DNA from: Aegilops tauschii subsp. strangulata
Taxonomy: Eukaryota > Streptophyta > Magnoliopsida > Poales > Poaceae
Direction: 5' to 3'
NCBI RefSeq assembly: GCF_002575655.3
Contig: NC_053035.3
Location: 377,371,792-377,435,791, forward strand
DNA length: 64,000 nt
The position numbers were made by a program, and so were the translations under genes. Every line of letters begins with the position of its first letter. Position 1 is the stretch's first letter. This document shows, in pieces, positions 31,712-40,274 of this stretch. Below the pieces are notes generated by a model that was given only the letters and a program-made list of their open reading frames with translations, was not told the origin of the DNA and did not search any database.

Positions 31712-32183
31712 TGTCGGTGTCAAAACCGACGGATCTCGGGTAGGGGGTCCCGAACTGTGCGTCTAAGGCGGATGGTAACAGGAGGCGGTGGACACAATGT
31801 TTACCCTGGTTCGGGCCCTCTCGATGGAGGTAATACCCTACTTCCTGCTTGATTGATCTTGATGATATGAGTATTACAAGAGTTATCTACCACGAGATCG
31901 TAGAGGCTAAACCCTAGAAGCTAGCCTATGATTATGATTGTTGTTCTTGTCCTACGGACTAAACCCTCCGGTTTATATAGACATCGGAGGGGGCTAGGGT
32001 TACACAGAGTCGGTTACAAGGGAGGAGATCTACATATCCGAATCGCCAAGCTTGCCATCCATGCAAAGGAGAGTCCCATCTGGACACGGGACGAAGTCTT
32101 CAATCTTGTATCTTCATAGTCCAACAGTCCGGCCAAAGCATATAGTCCGGCAGTCCGAGGACCCCCTAATCCAGGACTCCTCA
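31712..32183 (-). repeat. 5' LTR of element B (472 bp)
   Basis: On the + strand it begins TGTCGGTGTCAAAACCGACG and ends CAGGACTCCTCA, two bases shorter at that end than the other LTR. The primer-binding region lies immediately left of it (31693-31711). Confidence 0.9.
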
Positions 32184-32640
32184 GCGCCTCCCTGCTGCCG
32201 ATCAAATTCGCAAGAGGACTGGCCCGGGCTCGGAGTTCTGCTCTCTCTGCGGTGCTTTGGAAAACACGAACCATATATTCTTTCATTGTGTGCTTGCTAA
32301 GCTTGTTTGGAGATGCGTTAGATCCTGGCTCCAGGTCATCTGGGACCCCTCCTCCTTTACTGATCTGAGAGGTCTTGCCAATTCCTTGGCTGGCGTTACA
32401 AAGAGGGTTTTCTAGGTTGGTCTGGGTGCCATCTGTTGGTCGTTATGGACTACTAGGAACAAGTTTACAATCAAACATGTTTTTCCTGCTAAACCTGCTG
32501 ACTGCCTATTTAAATCTTGTATCTTCTTGCAGCAGTGGAGGTCATTGACTAAGCCGGAGGACCGGGGTGCTCTTGATCTTCTCATACCTAAAGTCCGGGC
32601 CTCGGCGTTGTCTCTACCTGGGCAGGATCATGGTGACTAG
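32184..32640 (+). pseudogene. LINE ORF2, C-terminal end (resumes after element B)
   Basis: Continues the zf-RVT region: a Cys/His cluster FCSLCGALENTNHIFFHC, then W-rich sequence and RNKFTIKHVFPAKPADCLF. A TAG interrupts at about 32413 and the frame ends with QDHGD at 32640. The first five bases are the second copy of the element B target site. Joining it to 23056 gives an uninterrupted zf-RVT arrangement, which confirms the insertion order. Confidence 0.8.
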
Positions 32641-32871
32641 GCGTTTTGGAGCTCCGTCGACTAGTTGATGGCTATGTCGTTTATCTTTTCTCCGGCCTGC
32701 GTGCCGTGTGCTAGCAGGGTGCCATGTATCCCTCGTACTTTCGGGTTCTTTCGTGCCTACCCGTGTGTGGGTGTACTTGATGGTTCTTCGGTCCGTTCTC
32801 GGTGTTGTTGTCCTTTGACCCTGCCTTGTGGCTTTATTTATACAGTCGGGCGTAGGCCTTTTCTCTAAAAA
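32641..32871 (+). other. LINE 3' UTR and A-rich end
   Basis: Non-coding, T/G-rich, ending TTTTCTCTAAAAAA immediately before the right 18-bp target copy. The A-tail is very short. Confidence 0.75.
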
Positions 32872-32889
32872 ATATTTACTTCACAAAGT
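32872..32889. repeat. Right target-site duplication of the LINE (18 bp)
   Basis: Identical to 7434-7451. After it the Harbinger host sequence resumes with TGGGCCGAACCTAACCGATC. Confidence 0.85.
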
Positions 32890-33131
32890 GTGGGCCGAAC
32901 CTAACCGATCCCCTATATTCAACGAAGTAAATTTTTCTTTTTTCTAAAGTTTGCAATTCTAGTATAAATTGCAACTACATATTAGCACACATGTAGAAAC
33001 TAAATATACATTTGAATGTTCCAGCAAGTCAGAATATAGTTTATAAACCGAATTCAAAGTTTGCAATCTGGATTATTCAAATTTAAACACGCTGAATGGT
33101 TCAAATGTAGCAAAAAGCATGTGGTAGAAAA

Positions 33132-34392
33132 CTAGGACTCACTAAGACGCTGCGAATGATGCTCAACAAGATCTTGTAGGAGCTGAGCATGAACTTGACG
33201 AGTCTCGATCTTGCGATGCTCCTTAAGGAATGTCAATATCCTGTTCGTATCATACTCTGGCTCAACCGGAGTCCCGTTGGTGATGTACCGAAAGTTCTCT
33301 CTCTCGTCTTCAATGATCATATTATGCAATATGATGCAACAAGTCATGATCTGTCATAGAACCTTAGAGTCAGTACTCGGCAAGTCCATGGACAATTGCA
33401 AAGCGCTTCTGAAGCACACCGAAGACTCTCTCAACATTTTTCCTAGTAGCTAGCTTCTTGACATTGGGCAAAGTGAATGTTTTTGTTACCTTTTGGATGC
33501 AGAATTGTTTTGATCAAGGTGGCTCATGGTGGATAGATGCCATCCGCAAGGTAGTAACCATCGAGTAGCTATGCCCGTTGACCGAGTAGTTGCAAGCAGG
33601 AGCTTCACCTTTAATAAGTCTAGAAAACAGCGGTGATCTCGACAGCACATTCAAGCCATTGTGAGAGTTAGGCAAACCAAAGAATGAATGGCATATCCAA
33701 AGATCCTTCGATGCAACTGCCTCAAGAATGATCGTTGGATCATTGCAGTGGCCATTGTACTGACCCTTCCACCCTGCAGGATAATTCTTCCATGTCCAGT
33801 GCATACAGTCGAGTGATCCAAGCATCCCTGACTATCCTCTTGCTTCACTCCCAGTCATCAGCCTCTGGGTGTCTTCCTCGGTTGGTGCTCTCAAGTACTC
33901 CGGGCCAAAGACAGCGATCACTGCTTTAGTGAACCTTCGAACAACCTCCAAGATTGTGTCTTCACCAATGCGGACATAGTCATCGATTGCATCGGCCAAC
34001 CACCCATATGCCAAGACTCGAACAACCACAATGCATTTCATCGGAGGGCCTGCACTTATCTCTCCACATGCATTTCTCCGAAGCTTGAACAAATCATCAT
34101 ATCTCTCAACGGCTTTTGCAATAGTCAGAAAAAGACCTGTGTGCATCTGAAAGCGCCGACGAAAGTACTTCTCCGGATAGGTTGGCTCTGGGTCAAATTA
34201 GTCTCTCATGATCTTTGCATGACCATCTGCTCTACCACGGTTGATGTGTATGCGGCCAAATTGTGATCCTCTCCTCGGCCACCAAACATCATCATCGAAA
34301 ATCATGCCTAAAATGGTGTCAAAGTCATCGTCGTCTTCCTCCTCTTCAGATGACGACGAGTCCTCCAAAGCCATCTCCCTCAACCTCTTCAT
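33132..34392 (-). pseudogene. Harbinger transposase (plant PF04827 type), degenerate
   Basis: Read from 34392 leftwards. It starts MKRLREMALEDSSSSEEEED, a normal acidic start for this class. It then has GLFLTIAKAVERYDDLFKLR, FGPEYLRAPTEEDTQRLM, MLGSLDCMHWTWKNYPAGWK (first catalytic Asp), TIILEAVASKDLWICHSFFG, SHNGLNVLSRSPLFSRL, VERVFGVLQ (the Glu) and CCIILHNMIIEDE near the end. Stops at about 34198 and 33832 and several shifts break it. The second catalytic position reads HNGLNVL where the family has HNDLNVL, so the active site is lost as well. It belongs to the element 7362-34978. Confidence 0.85.
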
Positions 34393-34978
34393 TTACAATT
34401 CAAACGACTAGGTTCAATGCAAAATGCTCGGTTCACAAAGAAACGATAAAAAAAACTCACCTAGGCAAATCGTCGAGCACTTGCGGTGCGGTGGTGGTGC
34501 ACCGGCCGTCCGGTGTCGTTCTGATCAAACAGGCCGGCGGGGACAAGAGGGAATGACCTATAGCGGTGTGCAATCATCGTGAGATGCCCGGCCGACAGAA
34601 AAAGAAGAAGCAAAGAAGCAATCCGACGAATCGACAATGGCGACGATAGCAGCATTTCACCATGATTCCGGCGACGGCAACGGGGTCGAACAGGCTCGAC
34701 GTCGGGCAGAAGGGCGATGGAGGGCAGCGGAGGCAACGAGGAAACGGCGGGGCCGGTGGCCGGTCGTCGGGAGTCGCACCGGCGATTTAGCAGGAGCAGG
34801 GGGCGACCCGAGGGAGAGGCGCAACTTTTACTTAGTGCCGAGCGGTGGAGTAAATTTAGGGTGATGTTTGGGGAGAGGAGTAAAATTTTACTCCCTTGCG
34901 GCGCATAAGGAATCGACTAGGTGCCTTTACTCTTCTAACCAATTATAAGGGATCGGTTAGAAATGCCCTTTGTGCTTT

Positions 34979-36330
34979 CTGGTTCTCCTATTTAGGCATT
35001 TCTCATGTAATGCATGGCTAATATTACCTCTGTATCAAGATATCAGTCGTTTTTAGGCTAAACTAGCTTACAAAAACGTCTTATATTTTGATACGGAGTG
35101 AGTAGTGTGAAACTACTGCACGCATAGCAGGATTCTATAGCAGGGTTCTGTCGAACAAGATTCGTACGTGAATTATCGCATGTATATCACGTTCATAGTA
35201 TAGCCAGTTGTTCACTATATGATGTTGCTATGTCATGTAAAGGTATCAATTAATAAACTTGACTATTGGTTTAGAGTTTGATTTCCATGAGCCACATAAA
35301 TTCAAGGTAAAAACAAATTTCATTCCCAATCATCCCTCTCTTCCTAATTAATTAGCTATAGAGTTGATTCCATTGCTTTTAGTTTGGGGCATAAACCCCT
35401 TTTGACTTTGTACCTTTGATCCTTGGACCCTCTAAGCTGGCTAATGTCCGTTGGGGCGGATCGCATTGGCGAACGATTTTCGTGACAATTTTAGGTAAGG
35501 GGGGTGACAATTTCTTCACACTAGCATGACAATTTCTTTCGAGAGAAGGCAATTTCATTTGAAAAACTGTCATCGTATGATCTCGATCAAATGGCTACAA
35601 GGGCGTTCGCTGGGACTTTCTTCCCGGCAAACGTTCGCCAGTTAGCATTGCCGTGATTCTTTCATTGTGTCAGACTCGTCGGCAAATGTTGCAGGATAAA
35701 ACGAGAGGTTCTAGTGACCATACGGGGGATAAAAAATAGTCAGGACCTAGCTTTCCCAACAGCCCCCCAGAAAAACCCAATAAATGCCTTTTCCACTGTC
35801 CCAATAATTTAGGGAGGGTTTGCAAGTGAGGTGCTTTTACAGAGCCCGAAGATTTTCTTTCCCAATACAAAATCTGACTTTGAGGTCCCACTTGTCAATG
35901 TGATGTTGTTCTTTCTCCGGTGGTGGCTCAGCAGACTCCGGCAACGCTGCAATGGCCGACAGACGACGGTTGGGCGGTGTTTTGGTCTTCGGCGGCATGC
36001 TATGGGTGATGTGGTGAGCGGTCACAGCGGGCGGCGGCGGCGCAGCGATAAGCGGGTTAGCAGTGACGGCTGTCGTCGACGAGCAGCGGCGGTTGCGCGT
36101 CTGTCTTTGGCTTCCGGCGAAGGTGAGCTGGCGATCGGGGGCGGTCCGGTGGCGGGTCTCCGGCGATGGAACGGTGTTCTCCCGTGGCGGCGCGCTAACG
36201 TGACAATTATTGGAAGTCAGATTGGGAGGCTGATTATTGTGACGTCCCAATAAGGGATTGGAAGTCCGTTGGAGCATTTTTTTGTCTCAACTCTCACAAT
36301 ACATGAAATTTATTGGGAAAGGGAGCTGTT
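34979..36330. other. Intergenic mosaic of small repeats
   Basis: No supported gene. 35027-35102 is a Stowaway MITE. From about 35757 (AACAGCCCCCCAGAAAAACC) to 36329 (ending TTTATTGGGAAAGGGAGCTG) the ends look like inverted copies of each other, suggesting a 570-bp TIR element, but I found no target duplication. ORFs at 35831-36277 on either strand are GC-rich and motif-free. Confidence 0.45.
35027..35102. mobile_element. Stowaway MITE (76 bp)
   Basis: CCTCTGTATCAAGATATCAG ... ATTTTGATACGGAGTGAG with inverted ends, flanked by TA at 35025-35026 and 35103-35104. Confidence 0.75.
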
Positions 36331-37967
36331 GAGCATATCCAACGCTGACCTTTGAATCGCCCGCATTTGTTCAGATCATGTGGGCCGGGCATGTTTTTCC
36401 ATCCAATATGTTACACCACCCATCCGTAATCCGGTCTAGATGTCCGTTTCCCCGCAAACCGGGGGAGGGGAGTTTTGCACGCATTCGTATCGCTGTTATG
36501 CACGCGTCCAACACCCCTGGTCCCACCCAAAAACCCTCTCCCTTGCCCGCACCTTTTCCTCTATGAAGCAATTGCCGTGCATTCATGCCGGCTCAGAGTG
36601 GACGCGGCCTCTCACTGGAGCCGATGTTGAAGCGGTGTGCCGCCCGCGTCGTGCCCCGGTGCACATGCCTTCTTTCGGCATTCAAACGACAACTGTTCGT
36701 CCAACTCTCTCCACTGAACAAGCGCAGTTGCCGAGGAACCTACTCCGGTACCCGCATGCGAACACCACACGTTTGTCACCTGCCGGCCGGCATTAAACAC
36801 CCCGTCACTTGGTCTGGCATCCGCCCGCTCTTTAAACGTGGTCAGGCCCGGCAACAGTTGCGTCACACCTCCGCTCCTGATCTCCTCTGTGCACCACACC
36901 TGCCATGGCATGAGTGCCAAAGCCCCGTGGGACTGACTCTCCGGCATTGCGGCCAGTTGGCAAGCCCGCCGAGCCGGCCGGATACAAGCTGGCTTGCCGA
37001 CGAGCTCTCGGAAGACGCGGAGGAGCCAATGGAAGAGGCGGCGAATGACTAGTCGGTGCCACCGCCCTTGACGGTCCATGCGGGCATCACCATGAGCGAG
37101 GCATGGGTGTACTTCACCGACATGGTGGTGTAAGAGCAGGAGGCGGTGTATCGGCCGACGCAGGTCGACCGGAGGTACAATCTCCGGCTCCTCGATGAGC
37201 ACTGGCTCATGGAGGAGCAAATCGGCCACGACCAGGTGAACGACAACGCCGTCACGAGCATGGTGGCAGACATGGATGAGCAGAAGGCACTTCTCATGTC
37301 CTAGCGCACCGTTAGCGATATCCTTGCGGGCGATAGCAGTTGCGCATCATGCAAAGATGCTATGTTCACGGAGATCGATGCGGCGGCGAAGGAATTTGAC
37401 AACATCACCAATGACGTCCAGCTCGGCGTCAGCCGCGCACCACCGTCACCACGACGAGGCCACCACCAATAACTAGGAAGAGTAGAACATGGAAGGCCGC
37501 CGCTTGGGTCCCAGGAAGGCCACTGCCACTATCTTGCCGGGCCTCTTGCCCGCTTCATGGAGGCGGAGGCTATTATTCTCCCCCTCGTGCTGAAGTTTCA
37601 TTTCCTGGGGCTCATAGCCGTCCAGTGAGCTTGCTACCCGACATGGGAAAAACATATTGTGAAAAACGGCCGGCCGGCGCCGCGGCCGGCGGTCAATTTA
37701 GACTCGGTTAGAATAGCCTATTTTGCTATAGTTTAGTTGAAATATGTAAAAAATGTAATGAATGTGCTCCGACTTAGATGAATATCATCCAGTTTTATGT
37801 AAAAATTCTCTATGTTTTAATTGAAGTTGTCAGTTTGTTTAAATTTACATCAAATGTGACTGGACGTTTGCGGTTAACTTTGGATGACCGGTATCAGTGT
37901 CCGGACCCATATTGGGTCCAGTCAATGGACAAATACAGTGTCGGTTTTATGGATCTTGGAGAGGCCC
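36331..37967 (+). mobile_element. Probable TIR DNA transposon, non-autonomous
   Basis: The left end GAGCATATCCAACGCTGACC resembles Harbinger-type starts. The right end near 37967 (GGATCTTGGAGAGGCCCT) is a plausible, weakly matching inverted copy. Subterminal words about 'TCCGG...GTCC' occur on both sides. The interior is GC-rich and holds a degenerate ORF (37092-37472). Boundaries and superfamily are uncertain because I see no clear 3-bp target copy. Confidence 0.4.
37092..37472 (+). pseudogene. Degenerate transposon-borne ORF of unknown function
   Basis: The frame reads MSEAWVYFTDMVV, stop, EQEAVYRPTQVDRRYNLRLL, then DEHWLMEEQIGHDQVNDNAV and SMVADMDEQKALLMS, stop. It continues to a His/Pro-rich end with the final stop at 37470-37472. 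The continuous frame interrupted by only two stops suggests recent coding capacity. I do not recognise a domain. Such Glu/Gln-rich helical proteins occur in Triticeae TIR elements. Confidence 0.4.
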
Positions 37968-38224
37968 TAAGCCCCTGCGATCCCTAGTGCCTGCCGGGAC
38001 CATGAAACCAAGAGGCAATTATTCCGTATACATGATGCTGGTTGCACCGGAGTTACCATGCTAGAAATCGATCGTCGCCGACGATAGTGTGAAACAAATC
38101 GGGTCCAATTCTCTATTGGCAATTGTCCTTTTGGACAATATACTCCGTACATATACCTCTCCTGACTACATTACAACTTGGGGAGAACAAAAAAATTGTA
38201 CTTACCGCGCCGGCAGAACCATGG

Positions 38225-38563
38225 ATATATGCCGTGACGGCAAAGCTGTCTGCCATGTCAACGTCCTACAAGGCATTAGCTTTCTTAACAATTATCCTAC
38301 ACCTACGAACTTTCTTAATTATGCGCCAGCTAGCATTAACGTAATGATCCGTCGCACACAAAAAAAACGTAATGATTATATGAATTACGCGGAACTTTGC
38401 TAGACCATAGTGATGGTGGTCGCCGCAATAGTCTCCCCCTTCCAGTGACATAGGCTTGGACCAATGGAATCACGTCAGGCGGTCACTCCGTCTATATAAA
38501 CGCGGGTGCACGCCAGTCGACCACAACCCGAAAAAGGTCGAGATTCCATCGAGAGCAGTGGCC
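38225..38563 (+). promoter_or_regulatory. Gene 3 promoter and leader; TATA box at 38493-38500
   Basis: TATATAAA at 38493-38500 lies 64 bp before the ATG, followed by CGCGGGTGCACGCCAGTCGA as in gene 1. CAGTGACATAGGCTTGG and a CACGTCAGGC box lie upstream. Similarity to the gene 1 upstream region (words such as CATGTCAAC, CCTACAAG and CTTTCTTAATTAT) extends to about 38225. Confidence 0.75.
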
Positions 38564-39782
38564 ATGAAAATGGATCTTAAGATGATCATCGTGTGCTCGG
38601 TCGTCGGCTCTCTCGGGGTGCTCAGTGCCATCCTGGGGTTCTCTGCCGAGGGCACGAAGCTCACCGTAAGCTAGCCCCCAATTACTTTCATCTCCTTGCG
38701 TACTGAACATATGTACATATATACTCCCTCCGTTTCAAAATAGATGACTCAACTTTATACTAACTTTAGTACAAAATTAATATAAAGTTGGGTCATTTAT
38801 TTTGAAACGGAGGGAGTATGTGTTTGCTTGGATTCTTGGTCTGTATCTGTGTGCGTGCTCTGTTGAAGCACGTGTGTTTTCTTCATGTTCTGTGCTGAAA
38901 CTGCGGATATATGTCTCGCAGATTTTGGACGTGTACGTGGGTCTCGGGGTGTGCCTGAACCCGCAGAACCCCGCGTTCGGGCTCGGGGTGTGCGCGGCCA
39001 TCTTCCTGGCCATAGCCCAGATCATCTTCGCCGCCCTCGGCGGCTGCTGCGGCTGCTGCAAGTCCCGCGCCATCCCCTCCCAGAGCAAACGGGTCATCGG
39101 CGTCATCGGCGCCGTCTTCTCATGGTGAGTGACCGATCCCACGCTGGACGGAGCACGCGGGTCGCGCGTGGGTGACCAACCACTAGTGCTCACTTAAACG
39201 TGCATGCATGCATGCAGGATTGTGGCGGCGGTCGCCTTTGGGATGCTGGTGGTAGAAGCGGCCGCGAACGCCCCCGGGGCGCGTGAAACGTCAGCGTCCG
39301 GCTATTGCTACATCCCCATAGGAGGCATCTTCGCCGGCGGCGCCGCTCTCACGCTCGTCGCCACGGCCCTCGGGATCACCTCCTACGTCATGCTCCGCAC
39401 GCAGCCTGCCACTGTTGCCGAGACCGCCGCACCCAAGGAAGGCGAGCAGATGCCGGCGAGCGCCGCCGGGATCTCGACGGGGCAGCCGCAGTTCCCGCCG
39501 CAGCCTCCCCAGGGGCAGGCGCTGCCCGCGCCGCCGAGCTACCCGCAGTACTCTGCGCCGCCCGCGCCGCCGAGCTACCCGCAGTACTCTGCACCGCCCC
39601 AGGGGCAGCCGTACGACCAAGCGCCCTACCCGCCTCCTCCGGCACAGGGCTATGGAGCGCACGCGCCCAACCAGCAGCAGCAGCAGTTTCCCCCTCCTAC
39701 TACAGAAGGCTACGCAGCGCACGCGCCGAACCAGCAGCACCCCCCTCCTTCTGCTCCTCCTAAAGGACACGAACAGGTGTAA
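38564..39782 (+). CDS. DUF1218 four-transmembrane protein, gene 3 (exons 38564-38665, 38922-39124, 39218-39782)
   Basis: The spliced product is 289 aa with an intact frame. Exons 1 and 2 are the same length and phase as in genes 1 and 2. The core is conserved: SLGVLSAILGFSAEGTKLT in helix 1, GVCLNPQNP, GGCCGCCKSRAIPS, and IFAGGAALTLVATALGITSY in helix 4. The C-terminal 120 residues are Pro/Gln/Tyr/Ala-rich with two perfect-looking 12-residue repeats (PAPPSYPQYSAP; 36 bp units, 39525-39596) and YGAHAPNQQ repeats, ending PPKGHEQV. The tail resembles prolamin- or annexin-like PQ-rich disordered segments; its role is unknown. Intron 1 contains a Stowaway MITE. This copy is the best reference for the family in the window. 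Confidence 0.88.
38724..38816. mobile_element. Stowaway MITE in gene 3 intron 1 (93 bp)
   Basis: CTCCCTCCGTTTCAAAATAG ... TATTTTGAAACGGAGGGAG, nearly perfect hairpin, TA on each side (38722-38723, 38817-38818). It accounts for a third of the intron. Confidence 0.95.
39525..39596 (+). repeat. 36-bp tandem duplication in gene 3 tail
   Basis: Two adjacent copies encoding PAPPSYPQYSAP, in frame. Genes 1 and 2 lack it. Confidence 0.85.
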
Positions 39783-40271
39783 CGCGCGCCATCTGATCAA
39801 CCATGCACCGTCAATCGTGCGTCCGTGTTATTTCCCTTTCGATCGTTTTTTTTTCTTTTGCATGTAACATGCGTACCTTACTCTCTAATGTATACCTTGT
39901 ATTGTTTTTTACTATTTGAGATGGTCGCCTTTGTATTGTCGTGTTACTTTTGGATAGGGGTGTCAAGAGAACCCCATACCTGCCAAACTCATGGGGATTT
40001 CATCTACTAGGCGTTGGGAAGGGCGAACATTTCCATGAGGATATTTACAACGAGAATGGGAACGATATTCTATTCCCCAGACCTAATACTCATCGGGACT
40101 ATGGTCAAACTTAAAATATTCACCAACGAACTTGTGAAAAAAAGTCCTGAAGAAAACCTTAAACATATCTCGCATCCTTACCTCAGCTGCCAACATGATC
40201 AAGAAGTCAGTATGATCTAGATGGGCATTAGCTGGACAAGGACAACACCATGTATATATGTTGATTACATG
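39783..40271. other. Gene 3 3' region up to the Harbinger insertion
   Basis: Non-coding. GGATAGGGGTGTCAAGAGAACCC and later words do not match other flanks. The gene 3 flank with similarity to the other copies resumes at 42845 on the far side of the transposon. Confidence 0.5.
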
Positions 40272-40274
40272 TAA

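Larger units (their letters stand above)
23057..32183 (-). mobile_element. LTR retrotransposon B (same family as A), minus orientation
   Basis: 9.1 kb, LTRs 31712-32183 (5') and 23057-23530 (3'), flanked by GCGCC at 23052-23056 and 32184-32188. Gag-protease runs on the minus strand and the antisense gene on the + strand. A polypurine-like tract (GGTTGAGGGGCTAC on the minus strand) adjoins the 3' LTR. About 18 substitutions and two small indels separate the LTRs by eye, close to element A. It interrupts the zf-RVT region of the LINE ORF2. Confidence 0.9.
7452..32871 (+). mobile_element. L1-type LINE, interrupted by two LTR retrotransposons
   Basis: The LINE occupies 7452-7955, 17148-23056 and 32189-32871, about 7.1 kb once the LTR elements and their target copies are removed. 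It has a GC-rich 5' part, ORF1 with zinc knuckles and a DUF4283-like region, ORF2 with endonuclease, reverse transcriptase and zf-RVT parts, a 3' UTR and a short A-rich end. Identical 18-bp direct repeats flank it. Many stops and frameshifts make it inactive. The host sequence is the Harbinger element. Confidence 0.85.
7362..34978 (-). mobile_element. PIF/Harbinger element containing a 25-kb nested insertion
   Basis: The left end GGGCATTTTTAA (7362) and the right end, read inward on the minus strand (GGGCATTTCTAACCGATCCC from 34978), are related inverted termini. GGAGTAAA-like subterminal words occur on both sides. The transposase remnants lie at 33132-34392 on the minus strand. Removing the LINE nest (7452-32889) leaves about 2.2 kb, a normal size for a single-ORF Harbinger element. 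The 3-bp flanks (ATG and TTT) do not match, so the exact left boundary is uncertain. Confidence 0.55.
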
